A stretch of DNA of 64,000 nucleotides from Protea cynaroides (taxonomy: Eukaryota > Streptophyta > Magnoliopsida > Proteales > Proteaceae), in contig CM053268.1 in NCBI GenBank assembly GCA_028583415.1, forward strand, positions 21,685,923 through 21,749,922. Direction: 5' to 3'. The translations under genes and the position numbers were made by a program. Position 1 is the first letter of the stretch; every line of letters starts with the position of its first letter. The notes under the pieces were generated by a model that searched no databases, was not told the origin of the DNA, and saw only the letters and a list, made by a program, of their open reading frames with translations. Shown here piece after piece: positions 11,243 through 24,003 of the stretch.

Positions 11243-13557
11243 TGTCACACCCCAATTCTGTACCATTCAGAACGGTGTGATGAACCGCTAATAAACCAAC
11301 AGTTCAACCAGGATCTCTAATAGGTTGTGTCCGTTGAAAATAAAACCATACACATCCACAATCATAATCAGAATAAATACACAATAGCGGAAGTCTTAAT
11401 AATAAATGAACTGAGGAATCTAACTGTGATAATCATAAATAAAGTATCAAATTATGTTATATCAACTGACACATAAGTAAATAAAATATCAATTATATTT
11501 TCTTAATAATTCAAATCAAAATCTAATCGAAAACGCATGCTTTGCACTCGCATGAAGAGTCATGCGTTTCCACTAAGTCTTCAGCTTCCATCGCAGCGAT
11601 GTGCCCGTACACAGAAGTATTCATATAGTCTTCCACCGTGGTACCTGCATCATCAACTAAAAATATTTGACGTTGAAAGGGTGAGTGAACACACATCATA
11701 GCTCAGTGAGCAAACAAAATAATGCAAGAAACATATGCATGCATGTAATTCATATATGTGGTCTGGTTTATAAATTTGCAATGTGCTATAGAAAGGTTTG
11801 GTGGTCGCCTCACCTCTATACACGAGTGTGTGAATCCGCCCAATGAGTATCGGCACTGTCGTTCCACATGCATCCACCATGGACAATATACATCCCATGA
11901 AAACGGCATGGCTGTACTGGTTGCCCATACCAACACGTAAGCCCCTGCTAGCGAGGGCTTACAAACTGGGCTCGCAACTAACCAATCCTAATGTCAAACA
12001 GTGTATCCAAGGCCTCACCCCAGCATCCCTCAATACATCCATAGAGATAGAGCTAAGGCCCCCGGCAGAGTCGAAGACTACAAGGTCCGAGACCACCTCC
12101 CCTGATACCCTACGACGTAATAGTTCTGCTAAGGTAATGGCGATACGACGATGTTAGTGGACATGACTTGAGTAGAACCATGGCACAATATACACCCCAT
12201 GAAAATGGCATGACTGTACCGGTTGATACCATCCCCTACCCGCATCATGTACACTAACCACACACATACATTCACATGCCTATTCCTATCATCTTCATCA
12301 TCATCATGTTATAAATAAACAGAATTAAATATGCATGAACAGTAATAGCAGGAATATTGGATGACATATTGAATGCACATACAAGCATACACGCATAGAA
12401 TCAGTCATGGCATTGGACTCAAGAAATAAAAATAGTTTATTATTAGCCAATTAGTTTAGGTCTTGTTCCCTCACCTTTGCTTGAGTGTTGATCCTCTTTC
12501 AAGCTTTAAAAATCACTTTATATCAATAGGAAAACCTAACAAGTCGATAGATTTTATTTAGAAGTCATTCCGACAATTTTAGACTTGTTGTTAAGCACGG
12601 GTCGCAGGACGGGTCGCAGGTAGGGTAGCAGAATACTGCGATCCCTAGGGTAGGGTCAATGCTAGGGTCGGATGTTCCATCGACCCTGGGTGCGACCACC
12701 CCTTTTCTGGACTTCCCGAATACTAGGGGTCAATCCTGTGGTCTGGTAGGGTCGATTCCCAATCAACCCCACGTGCGATCCCCCATGGTTTGAGTCGAGA
12801 ATTTCATTCTACAGTCCATTCTTTCACGTTTGGATCCTATGGCTTACTTCCACAATCCATTCTAGGCTTGTTCTATGGCTTAGAACTCTAGGTTTCTTCC
12901 TTACTTTGTCTACTATGATTTCTCTATGGATTTCATCGAAATCTTCTCATGGGTGTATGATTTGGGTTTCTCCTAGACCATACTCTCTTCATGAACTATT
13001 CTAAGGTCTTAGATTATCAATGGAAATGTGCCCATACCTTGATTATTGCTGGGATTCAGAGATTTCTCTGAATTCTTCAATTAGGTCTTCTTCTCCAACT
13101 TTCCTTCTCTTCTTCTTCTCTTCTCTTTCTCTCACTCTCAATTAGGGTTTGAAAGGAGTGGAAGAGGCTTAAGGACGTCCTATTTATAGAGTAGAATCTC
13201 CCAAAATAAGTCCCATTGAGATTAGGAAGGAATCCCATTGAAATTTAGAAAGTTTCCTATTTGTGGTTTTGGTCGGCAAACAGGGGGTCGATGAGGGCGT
13301 CGGAGATCCCATCGACCCTCAATTCCTAAGTTTTCGTACCCCAAGTGGAAAATCAGGGGTCTGACTTCAATGTGAGGGGGGGGGGGGTCGACCCTGCTGG
13401 TCTGGGTATGCGACCCTACCCTCATTTTGACTATTTTTGGGTCAGTTTAATACCTGTCTTCGCTATTTCCTTCACGCACTTGGTCCATTTGGCTCGACCA
13501 AGATAGGTAGACCTGGTACAAGGTGGTAAGACCGGTTAGTTTGATACGGGTCTTACA
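11243..13557 (-). mobile_element. Solo LTR (Ty3, GGGTCGA family) with duplication CTATC
   Basis: A complete 2,315-bp LTR, TGTCACACC...GGTCTTACA on the plus strand, flanked by CTATC at 11238-11242 and 13558-13562. No internal region is present, so it is a solo LTR left by LTR-LTR recombination. It lies inside the plus-strand LTR 9999-14511. In its own sense: motif cluster at 13266-13440, TATA box at 13179-13191, leader, donor CAAG/GTATGG near 13035, a second motif cluster in the intron (12596-12790), then the small exons. Confidence 0.92.
11523..11656 (-). other. Candidate last exon of the LTR reading frame
   Basis: Acceptor TTTTTAG just right of 11656. Frame VDDAGTTVEDYMNTSVYGHI, ending HDSSCECKACVFD stop at 11523. 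Open throughout. The upstream exon-2 frame (LKEDQHSSK, near 12490) joins in the same phase. Confidence 0.55.
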
Positions 13558-14099
13558 CTATCTCTACTTAAGTCTTGTCCACTGACATCGTCGTATCGCC
13601 ATTATCTTAGCAGAACTATTACGTCGTAGGGTATCAGGGGAAGTGGTCTCGGATCGTGTAGTCTTCGACTCTGTCGGGGGGCCTTAGCTCTATCTCTATG
13701 GACGTATTGAGGGATGCTGAGGTAAGGCCTTGGGTACACTGTTTGACATTAGGATTGGTTAGTTGCGAGCCCAGTTTGCAAGCCCTCGCCAGCAGGGGCT
13801 TACGTGTTGGTATGGATAGAGTATCAAGGAAAGTGTGATGCGGTGTGGTCCTAAGCACTTTAGCTCTATCTCTATTCCATGGTGGGTGCATGTGGGACGA
13901 CAATAAACGATATCTTTGGGCGGCTTCACACACTCGTGTATAGAGGTGAGACGGCCACCAAACCTTTCTATAGCACATTGCAAACTTATATACCAGACCA
14001 CAGATATGAATTGAATGCATGTATATGTTTGTTGCATTGTTTTGTTTGTTCACTGAGCCGTGATGTGTGCTTACCCTTTTCAAATTTGAATATTTTTAA

Positions 14100-14233
14100 T
14101 TGATGATGCAGGTACCACTGTAGAAGATTATATGAATGCTTCTGTATACGGGCACGTGGCTGCCATGGAGGCTGAAGATATAGTGGAGACGCATGACTCC
14201 TCATGCGAGTGCAACTCATGCATTTTTTATTAG
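14100..14233 (+). other. Candidate last exon of the LTR reading frame
   Basis: Reads DDAGTTVEDYMNASVYGHVA and ends HDSSCECNSCIFY stop. The acceptor AG is mutated here (TTTTTAAT instead of TTTTTAGT), so this copy could no longer splice at that site. Confidence 0.5.
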
Positions 14234-14511
14234 ATTTTTATTTGAACTATTAAGGAAATATAATTTGATATTTTATTTATTTATGTCTCGGTTGATACAA
14301 CATAATTTGATATTTTATTTATGATTATCACAGTTAGATCCTCATTTCATTTAATATTAAGACTTCCGCTACTGTGTATTTATTCTGATTATGGTTGTGG
14401 ATGTGTATGGTTTAATTTAAAGGACACAGTCTATTAGAGATCCTGGTTGAACCGTTGGTTTATTAACGATTCATCACACCGTTCTAAAAGGTGCAGAATT
14501 GGGGTGTGACA

Positions 14512-14875
14512 ATTACTGCATTGGAAGTGCAAGCAGGGGAGGACGAGCATGATGTTTCATGTGAGTGCCCTTTTTGCATGTACCTATAGGATATGGATGA
14601 TTTGTTTATTTTATTTAATTCAGTTGGATTTTTTTAAAACAATATAAAGATGTTCTATTTACGTTTTGGTGTAGAGAATAATTGGTTATTATATTTAAAA
14701 TGTAGAACTCAATTCATTTAGTTTAACACTTTCGCTGTATTTAATCGTATTCTGATTATGGTTATGTGCAATGGTTTGTATAAGTGGATACGATCTTATC
14801 TAGATCTTGATATGAACCGTTGGTTTAGTAGGGGTTCACTCACACTTCTGGTTCAGCTGAAATTGGGGTGTAACA
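14512..14875 (+). repeat. Element 0 5' LTR, 3'-end remnant
   Basis: It matches the last ~370 bases of the 3' LTR of the same element (ACCGGT family) and ends GGGGTGTAACA before the primer site. Its first bases still encode the peptide tail EDEHDVSCECPFCMYL stop at 14512-14590. Confidence 0.85.
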
Positions 14876-14890
14876 ACTTGGTATCAGAGC
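14876..14890 (+). other. Primer binding site, initiator Met tRNA
   Basis: ACTTGGTATCAGAGC directly after the LTR end. TGGTATCAGAGC is complementary to the 3' end of plant initiator methionine tRNA, the usual primer of Ty3 and copia elements. Confidence 0.88.
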
Positions 14891-15333
14891 ACGTTTTGGG
14901 TTTGGAGAAGAAGGTGTATAACAAAGTCGTACAGATCGCTAGAGTGATCGAAACAAGCCAAAGAGACAGCCTCTTTGCTCGAAATAGGGGACTGAAAAGG
15001 CCTGCTACTGAGACTTCGGGTGGAGAGAACACTAGACCATTCTGCCCATACAGGGTTCAGTCTATTGTGGTGCCAGCAAGGAATACTACTGCACCACCAC
15101 CACAGGTAGCTGGTCAAAACCCTAACGTCAAATGTTTCAACTGCCAACAATTAGGCCATTATGCAAAGACTTGCACTCTACCAAGGAAGCAACAGCTACA
15201 ACAAGGGAAGATATTTGCAGTTACCATAGAGGAGGCAACCGCATCACCTGATGTGGTTACTGGTATGAATTCGTCTCCTGTTATTTTTGGTTACTGCATT
15301 ACCATGTATGAGCATGTAGAACTAAGGGATAAG
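14891..15333 (+). pseudogene. gag: gag remnant with zinc knuckle
   Basis: The frame begins in the middle of gag (VLGLEKKVYNKVVQIARVIE) immediately after the primer site: the untranslated leader and the N-terminal ~200 gag residues are deleted. A CCHC zinc knuckle CFNCQQLGHYAKTC lies at about 15130-15171, followed by the ATASPDVVTG segment also found in elements 1 and 2 and a stop at 15334. The element could not package its own RNA. Confidence 0.82.
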
Positions 15334-15343
15334 TAAATTTCAA

Positions 15344-18178
15344 GAACTATAGATATAGCTAATGTACCCGCCAGAGTACTCTTTGACTCTGGGGCTACAC
15401 ACTCCTTTGTTTCTGTGTCTTTTGGGAAGAAACTGGGGTTACCTGTTAAGTTCTTTACTCCAAGCTTATTAGTTCGCTCTATGTTGGGAGTAGAAGTGGC
15501 CTTGAATGAATGCTATGGGTTGTGCTCAGTTAGTATTGATGGGCGAAACCTAGAAGCAAATCTACTCCAACTCGAGATGGCAGACTTTGACTTCATCTTA
15601 GGAATGGATTGGCTAGGCCATCATTCAGTTAGCTTATTATGTGTCGAAAAGAAGCTTGCTTTCAAGGATGATAATGGGAAGGAGTTTAGATTCAAACTAA
15701 ATTACCTAGGAAGCGAAAGTTGATCCTCTCTGCTCTAGAAGCTAAGAGATGTTTATAGAAGGGAGGAATGGGTTACTTAGTGTCTATGGTCGACGTCGTT
15801 GCAGAGGTGCCAAAGATGGAAAATCTAGATGTGGTACGGGAGTTTCTATACGTATTTCTAGAGGATCTACTAGGTCTACCTCTAGACAGGGCTAGAGAGT
15901 TCGTGATAAACCTTATGCTAGGGTCAGCACCGGTGCCTAAGGCATCGTACAGGATGGCCCCGACGGAGTTGAAGGAGTTGAAGACCCAGTTACAAGAACT
16001 ACTAGATAAGGGTTTCATACGGCCAAGTATATCGCGTTGAGGAGCGCTTGTATTGTTCGTAAAGAAGAAGGACGGTAGCGTACGACTATGTATTGACTAC
16101 CGAGAGTTGAACAAATTAACCATCAAGAACCGACACCCTTTGCCTAGGATCGATGATCTATTTGATCAATTGTAGGGTGCAAAGGTTTTCTCGAAGATTG
16201 ATCTTAGAATAGGGTATCACCAACTGAAGATCACGGCAGAAGATATTCTAAAGACTGCTTTCAGGACGAGATATGAACATTATGAGTTCCTTGTAATGTC
16301 GTTCGGATTGTCCAATGCCCCAGCGTCTTTCATGGAACTGATAAATCGAGTGTTTCATGACATGTTGAACACTTGGGTTATCGTATTCATTGACGACATC
16401 TTGGTCTACTCAAAGGATAGGGAGACTCATGCAATACACTTGAGAGCAGCCCTACAACGGCTGAGAAGGGAGAAGCTTTACGCCAAGTTCAAGAAGTGTG
16501 AATTTTGGCTGAAGGAAGTGGCCTTCTTGGGTCACATAGTGTTCGCAAATGGTATCAAGGTAGATCCAAGCAAGATCGCAGCTATAGTAGGATGGGATGC
16601 ACCAAAATCAGTTACAGAGATTCGTAGTTTCCTTGGATTGGCTGGTTACTATAGAAGGTTCGTAGAAGACTACTCAAGAATCGCCATTCCACTCACCAGA
16701 CTAAACAAGAAAGGAGAAAAGTTCATATGGATAGATGAGTGTGAGAAGTGCTTTTAGACTCTGAACTCAAGACTAGTCTCTGCACCTATCTTGACCATCC
16801 CAGCACTAGGCTTGCCATTCACCCTATATATGGATGCCTCAGGGTTGGGTCTTGGTTGTGTGTTGATGCAAAGATAATAGGTGATTGCCTATGCATCAAG
16901 ACAGTTGAAAGAACATGAGAAGAACTATCCAACGCATGATCTGGAGTTAGCGGCGATCATTCACACAATCAAGACTTGGAGGCACTACCTTTATGGTGAA
17001 AAGTTTCAGATCAAGTCGGATCACAAGAGTTTAACTTACCTTTTTACTCAGAAGGACCTGAATATGAGACAGAGGAGATGGCTGGAGCTATTAAAAGATT
17101 ATGATTGTGCCATCTAGTACCATCCGGGTAAGGTAAATGTCATAGCTGACGCCTTAAGCATGAAGTGGGCATTGAAACCTGAGGCAGGACCTAGTACAAA
17201 CGTTGCACTGTGTGCTGCAGCCTAAGGCTCAATAAAAAATGAAGAAGAGTATATATTAGAGACTGCAGAAGATCCAGTGGAACATGGCTTGATTCATAAG
17301 TTCACATTGATGTTCGTAGCCTTGAAGATCTCATTAGATCTAATAGATGAGGTAAAAGTAGAAATCCTACAGGATCCACACCTCAAGACTGTGCAAGAGG
17401 ATCTAGAGAAGGGTAAAAGTAACTCTGACTTTACCTTGGATTTAGATAAGGTACTCAGGTATCATGGACGATTATGTATACCTGAGAGTGAGAACTCAAA
17501 TATCAGAGAAAGAATTATGATAGAAGTTCATTATACCCCATACTCAGTACATCCAGGAAGTACTAAAATGTACCATGATTTAAGAAGATTATATTGGTGG
17601 AGGGGTATGAAAGCAGATATAGCTCGATTCATATTTCAGTGTCTAAATTGTCAGCAAGTGAAGGCAGAAAGACAAAGACCCGCAGGTTTACTACAACCAC
17701 TATCGGAGCCAGCTTGGAAGTGGGATTGTATCACAATGGATTTTGTCACTGGCCTACCCTTAACACCAAGGTCAATGGATGCTGTGTGGGTGATAGTCGA
17801 TCGACTTACCAAGATAGCTTGCTTCATCACTGTCAGACCTCAGTATACCATGGACAAGCTACCCAAGTTGTATGTGGACAATATAGTCAAACTTCACGGC
17901 ATCCCAGAGAGTATAGTATCTCACAGAGATCCCTGTTTTACATCTAAATTCTGGAAAGGATTACAGAAAATGATGGGAATCAAGTTGAAGTTTAGTACAA
18001 CTTATCATCCTCAGACAGACGAGCAGTCAGAAAGAACTATTCAAATCTTGGAGGATATGCTCCAAGCATGTACCCTAGATTTCAAAGGAGCTTGGAATGA
18101 GAAGCTATCACTCATCGAGTTTGCTTATAACAATAGTTACCAGGCTACGATCCAGATGGCTCCATATGAGGCACTCAA
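15344..18178 (+). pseudogene. pol: Element 0 pol: protease, RT, RNase H, integrase
   Basis: Protease has an intact active site ARVLFDSGATHSF near 15370-15410 and FILGMDWLGHHS. RT has LFVKKKDGSVRLCIDYREL, DLFDQL, SKIDLR, FGLSNAPASF and the catalytic FIDDILVYS near 16390. RNase H has TLYMDASGLGLG and YPTHDLELAA; integrase has the zinc-finger LNCQQVKAERQRPAG, the core WDCITMDFVTGLP, and HPQTD. In-frame stops occur near 16038, 16173, 16755, 16876, 17115 and 17222. The frame is cut at 18178, in YEAL, by element 1 and resumes at 32476. Confidence 0.88.
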
Positions 18179-20514
18179 TGTCACACCCCAATTTTGGTCT
18201 AACCAGAATGGTGTGATGAACCGCTAATAAACCAACGGTTCAACCAGGATCTCAAATAGGCTATCCCCGCGTTAACTGAACCTCCATACATCCATGTCAT
18301 AATCAGAGTAAATACACAATAGCGGAAGTCTTATAATAAAATGAACTGAGAACTAAATGATATTAATAATTTAATAGCAAATTATTCATAATATTAATAA
18401 TTTAATAGCAAATTATTCATATTCAACTGAGACATAAATATTAAATATCAAATACATGTCTGAATAAAATCTAATTAACGAAACCTATAAAACATCTAAT
18501 CAAATATACACGAGTTGCACTCGCAAGAGGAGTCGTGTGTATCCACTTCAGCTTCAACTTCCATAGCTATCACATTCCCGTACGCAGGCACATTCATGTA
18601 GTCTTCGACGGTATAACCTGCATCATCAACTAAAATATTCGACGTCGAAGGGTGAGCACACAACACGGCTCAGTGAGTAGCCAAAACAATGCAACAATAC
18701 ATATGCATGCAAAAAGTTAATTTATATCTTTGGTCCGGTTTAAAGTTTGCAGTATGCTATAGAAAGGTTGAGGTAGCCAAAGGTCGCGTTTATTGACTCC
18801 GCCTCTATACACGAGTGTGTGACGTTACCCGAAGATCACGTTTATCGTCAACTCACATGCACCCAATCATGAACATTATATAACAAATGTTATGTTTATT
18901 GCAATATAGTGCCATACCAACACGTAAGCCCCTATTGGCGAGGGCTACAAACTGTGCTCGCAACTAACCAATCCTAATGCCAAACAGTGTATCCAAGGCC
19001 TCACCCCAGCATCCCTCAGAATGCCCATAGAGATAGAGCTAAGGCCCCCCGGTAGAGTTAGAGACTACAAGGACCGAGACCACCTCCCCTGATACTCTAC
19101 GACATAATAGTTCTGCTAAAGTAATGGCGATACGACGATGCCAATGCACAAGACTTGAGTTAGAGATAGAGCTAAAGTGCTGAGACCCGCCAAAGGTTAA
19201 CGTTTATTGACGTTCTCATCACACCTCCCCTGATACACGCTCGCATCAAGCACATCAACCACACACATACAAGCACATGCATATTCCTATCATCATCATC
19301 ATCATGTTATAAACGATAAAGTAAATATGCATGAACAAATAATAGAAATATTGGATGGCATGTTGTATGTACATTACAAACACATTCGCATAGAATCAAG
19401 CATAGCATAGGACTCAAGAAATAGAAAATAGTTTATTATTAACCAATTTTGTTTGGGGTTAAGGTTCCTCACCTTAGCTTGCTATAAGATACTTTTCCAA
19501 GCTTTAAATTCACCTTTACAATGTTATTATATTGCTAGAAGACCTAACAAAATCGATAGAATTTAATTAAAATTTATTCAGAATTAAAAACCATTCTGTC
19601 AATTGAGGGTCGATGCTAGGGTCGATACTAGGGTCGATGGGTCTATCGACCCTCCCTTCTTTCTGGATTTCCCGAATGCTGAGGGTCGATGGTCGGAAAA
19701 ACCTAGGGTCGGATGGTCATCGACCCTGGGTGCGACCCTCGGTGCACTCTGGTCCAATTTCTATTTTTTAATCCATTCTTCGTGTTTGAGGTCCTATGGT
19801 TTGTTCCCACATTCCATTAAACATCCATTCCATGGTCTGAAACCATGAATCATCCTCCTAGATGGCTTTCATGCATTCTCCTAGGGTTTTCAATGAAAAC
19901 CTAACCATGGATGGATGGTTTGGGTTTCTCCAAGATCGCTCTCTCTCCAATAACTATCCTAAGGTCTGTAGAAACTCATGGAATTAGTATCCATACCTGA
20001 GAAGATCAATCTTTCTCTGTAACTCTTCTCCTTTTTGCTAGGTTCTCTTCCTTGCCTTTCTTCTTCTTCTTTTCCTTCTTCTCTCTTTCTCTTAATTCAA
20101 TTAGGGTTGTGAAAGGAGTGAAAGTGGCTTAGGGACGTCCTTTAAATAGAGTAGGAACATCCTAAATAAGTCCCTCTGAGATTTGGAAAGAATCTCAATA
20201 AAAAAATATAGAAATTTCCTAATTTCTATATTCGGCAGAATCCGAGGGTCGATGGGAGGGTCGATGATCCCGTCGACCCTAGGGTCTTAAGCTGTCCGAC
20301 CCTCCCTCCAAAACCGAGGGTCTGACTTTCTGTTTTGGGAGGTCCGACCCTGCTTAGCTGGGTATGCGACCCTTCCCTTATTTTAAGTGTTTTTGGGTCG
20401 ATTTGATACTTGGGATCTCGATCTCCTTCACGCCTTTGGTCCATTTGACTCGACCATGATGGGTAAACCTGGTTCAAGGTGGTAAGACCGGGTTAGATTG
20501 ACACGGGTCTTACA
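18179..20514 (-). repeat. Element 1 3' LTR
   Basis: Differs from the 5' LTR by few substitutions and by a ~31-bp tandem duplication (ATATTAATAATTTAATAGCA...) at about 18358-18420. Motif clusters of GGGTCGA at 19605-19735 and 20247-20400. The TATA region is degenerate (CTATTTAAAGG in sense, about 20139-20150). Four AACGTTTATTG-type motifs at about 18785-19215. Confidence 0.92.
18496..18629 (-). other. Candidate last exon of the LTR reading frame
   Basis: Reads VDDAGYTVEDYMNVPAYGNV and ends HDSSCECNSCIFD stop. Acceptor AG at 18630-18631. Open throughout. Confidence 0.5.
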
Positions 20515-20530
20515 ACTCCCCCAACTTATA
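20515..20530 (-). other. Element 1 polypurine tract
   Basis: In sense AAGTTGGGGGAGT directly before TGTAAGACC. It marks the inner edge of the 3' LTR. Confidence 0.75.
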
Positions 20531-20535
20531 AAAAT

Positions 20536-23500
20536 TTAGTCCTCGAAATTGTACGTACCTCTTGAATCAAATAAGTGAGGGTATTGCTTTCTCATAGCAT
20601 TTTCTTCTTCCCATGTAATTTCTTCCGTGTCTCTACTTTTCCAAGTGACCTTAACATAATAGATATCTCGGTTACGTAGACGTTGAACCTTTCGACTAGT
20701 GATTTTTGTTGGTGTTACTTCAAATGTCAATTCATCAGTCAATTCTGGCAAATCCATTATCAAGACATGCGTTGGGTCTTTGACATACTTCTTCAATAGG
20801 GAAATGTAAAATACGTCATGCACACTTGACATAGATGGTGGTAGTGCTAACTGATAAGCCACTTTTCCATGCTTAGCTAGAATTTCATATGGTCAACATA
20901 TCTTGGACTTAGTTTTCCTTTCTGTCCGAACCTCTTCAATCCTCGCATAGGCGATACCTTCAGAAATACTTTATCACCTACAGCGAACTCTAGATCTCTT
21001 CGTCGAGTATCCGCATATTGCTTCCGACGGTTCCGAGCTGTTCTTACTCTTTCCTTGATGATGTCGACCACTCGACAAGTCTCTTCAAGAAATTCCGGTT
21101 CAACAATACTACGTTCTCCAACTTCATTCCAAAACAAGGGAGTTCGACACTTCCTGCCATACAGTGCTTCATAAGGTGACATCTGTATAGTAGCCTGATA
21201 GTTGTTATTGTAAGCGAACTCGATCAATGGTAACCTTTCATCCCATGATCCCTTGAAATCAAGTACACATGCTTGTAGCATATCTTCTAGGATCTGAATT
21301 GTATGCGTTCGACCGTCCCGTCTGCGTAGGTGGAATGTAGTATCGAACTTCAACGTTGTACCCATAGCCTTTGCAATCCTTCCCAAAATTTGGAAGTAAA
21401 TCGGGGATCTTTATCGGACACAATACTTTTCGGTACACCGTGTAACCGAACAATATTATCCACATACGACCGCTAACCTTTCCAAAGGTATACCGAGGTC
21501 GTATAGGTATGAAGCAAGTTGTTTTAGTCAGACGGTCCACAATCACCCATACTGCGTCGACTACTCGAGGAGTCAATGGTAGTCCCGTGACAAAGTCCAT
21601 AGTGATGCAGTCCCATTTCCATCTCGGTTCCGGTAATGGCCGCAACAGATCCTGCGGGTCTTTGTCGCTCGCCCTTTACTTGCTGAAAATTTAGGCATTG
21701 AGACACGAACTTAGCTACATCCGCTTTCATTCCCCTCCACCAATATAATTTCTTCGGATCATGATACATTTTTGTACTTCCGGGATGTATCGAATAGATG
21801 GTGGTATGGGCTTCTTTCATCAGTCGGTGTCTAATGTCCATACTCTTTGTTTCGGTACACATATTCTTCCTTTGTACTTAGTACTTTCTCGTCATCCAAG
21901 GTGAAATCGGGGTTAGTCCTACCTTTCTCAATATCTTCTTGTACTGTTCTCAGATAAGGATCTGCTTTGATAGCTGTCTTCACTTCATCCACTATATCCG
22001 GTATAATCTTCAATGTCGTGAACATATTCGAAAACCGGTGAATAAATCCTTGGTTGGCTGATTCATCCGTCGTATCTATCACATATTGCTCGTTGTCGTG
22101 ATTGAATACTATTCCGTTGATACACATTGCTGCAGTCGTGCTAACTTCTCCTTGAGATTTAATCACTGCTTTTCTGCTTAATGCATCCGCTACTACGTTC
22201 GCTTTTCCCGGATGATACTGGATATCACAATCATAGTCTTTCAATAGTTCCAGCCATCTTCTTTGTCTCATATTTAACTCCTTCTGATTAAATAAATAAG
22301 TAAGACTTTTATGGTCCAACTTAATCTGAAATTTCTCTCCGTATAGGTAATGTCTCCATATCTTGACAGCATGTACTACTGCCGTTAACTCCAAATCATG
22401 AGTGAGATAATTTTTCTCATCTACCTTTAGCTGTCTTGAAGCGTAAGCAATCACTTGCTCTCCTTGCATGAGCACACATCCTAATCTCAATTTCGATGCA
22501 TCAGTGTATAAAGTAAATGTCTGTCCTGGAACGGGAATGGTCAAAATCGGGGCGGATATCAATCTGGCCTTCAATGTCTGGAAGCTCTTCTCACATTTAT
22601 CCGTCCACACAAACTTTTCACCTTTCTTGGTCAAACTGGTGAGAGGTACAGCAATCCGAGAATAGTCTTCTACGAATCTCCGATAATAACCAGCTAGACC
22701 CAGAAAACTTCTAATCTCTGAAACGCTCTTTGGTGTTTCCCACTTCACAATAGCGCTGGGGTCCACTTTGATTCTTTCGGCGGATACTACATGGCCTAGG
22801 AATGCTACTTCACTTAGCCAAAACTCGCACTTTGAAAATTTGGCATATAGCTTTTCTTTCCTTAACCGCTGTAGGGCTGCGTTTAGGTTCTTGATATGGG
22901 TTTTCTTGTCCTTGGAGTATACCAATATGTCATCAATAAATACTATAACCGACGTATCCAGGATATCGTGGAAAACTCGGTTCATAAGTTCCATGAACGT
23001 TCCCGGGGCATTAGTTAATCCGAAAGACATTACCAAAAATTCATAATGTCCATATCTGGTCCTGAATGTTGTCTTCGGAATGTCTCCTTCCTTAATCTTT
23101 AGCTGGTGGTAGCCTGATCGAAGATCGATTTTAGAAAATACTCTTGCTCCTTGTAATTGATCGAACAAGTCATCGATCCGAGGTAGTGGGTATCGATTCT
23201 TGATTGTCAGTTTGTTCAACTCCCGATAGTCGATACATAATCGAACGCTACCATCCTTCTTCTTTACGAACAACACTGGTGCCCCCCATGGAGATATACT
23301 GGGTCGAATATAACCTTTGTCCAGCAGTTCTTGTAATTGCACTTTTAATTCCTTTAGTTCAGTAGGAGCCATTCTATAAGGTGCCTTTGATATTAGTGTG
23401 GCTCCAAGTATCAGGTCTATTACAAACTCTGTGGCACGGTCGGGTAGTAATCCGGGTAGTTCCTCCAAAAATACGTCAGGATAATCCCGCACGACGTCAA

Positions 23501-23997
23501 TGTCTTCCATTCGTGGTGCTTCCTTGGTTAGGTCGACCACTGATACTAGGTACCCGATTGCTCCTTTCTCAAGGCACTTCTTAGCCTTTACTGCTGAAAG
23601 TATGAGCTTGCGTCTCCGGGGAAGTTTGGTTCCCGAAAAACTGAATTCTGCCCCTTCTTTGTCTTTGAATGTTAGCTTCTTCTCGGGCGCATAACAGATT
23701 TGCAGAATGCCGAGCTAACCAATCCATTCCTAAGATGACATCGAAGTCTGCCATCTCAAGTCGTATCAATGTTGCATCTAAAATCTGTTCCCCAATGAGA
23801 ACTGGACATGGTCCATAACCTTTTTCTAATTCCACTTCTAACCCCATCGGTGACCGTACAAGTAATTTGTAGTCTAATGTTTTGATGGGTAATTTTGTCT
23901 TCTTTCCAAATGACACGGATATAAATGAATGAGTAGCTCGAATTGAAGAGTACTTCTGGCGGGTACGCCATTTATAGGTACAATACCTGTGTTTCAT
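20536..23997 (-). pseudogene. pol: Element 1 pol: protease, RT, RNase H, integrase, chromodomain
   Basis: Protease (about 23997-23600) has lost its active site: the DSGA codons read FNSS after an Asp-to-Asn change and a one-base deletion; GMDWLARHS is kept. From 23540 to 21831 a 569-codon frame is open through RT (IDYRELNKL, SKIDLRSGYHQLK, FGLTNAP, FIDDILVYS near 22930) and RNase H (TLYTDASK, THDLELTAV, GKANVVADALSRK) into the integrase N-terminus. Frameshifts then separate the integrase core (WDCITMDFVTGLP, 21645-21259), IQILEDMLQACVLDFKGSWD (21386-20877) and the chromodomain part (SLLKKYV, YYVKVTWKS, EEITWEEENAMRKQYPHLF, 20862-20536). One long open domain among single-base frameshifts suggests a young copy. 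Confidence 0.9.
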
Positions 23998-24003
23998 CTT
24001 TAC

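Larger units (their letters stand above)
9999..14511 (+). repeat. Ty3 LTR, GGGTCGA family, 5'-truncated, plus, interrupted
   Basis: Plus-strand LTR whose first ~150 bases are missing at the head-to-head junction. TATA box CTCTATAAATAGG at 10221-10233, GGGTCGA clusters at 10005-10130 and 10625-10810. It is split by a solo LTR at 11243-13557 and ends GGGGTGTGACA at 14511. The next bases, ATTAC, are where it entered the 5' LTR of element 0, whose left part has been lost together with this LTR's start. Confidence 0.85.

Noticed and set aside
11653..11940. Several 60-90 codon frames on both strands around 11.7-12.1 kb, and their equivalents in other LTRs
   Set aside because: They are overlapping frames of the conserved LTR leader with no codon-level conservation between families, except the segment ending in the CxCxxC tail, which is reported.
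14876..14890. Possible tRNA gene at TGGTATCAGAGC sites
   Set aside because: Only the complement of the tRNA 3' end is present; no cloverleaf. These are retrotransposon primer sites.
22468..23694. Plus-strand frames of 64-92 codons within element 1 pol
   Set aside because: Antisense shadows of reverse transcriptase and protease.
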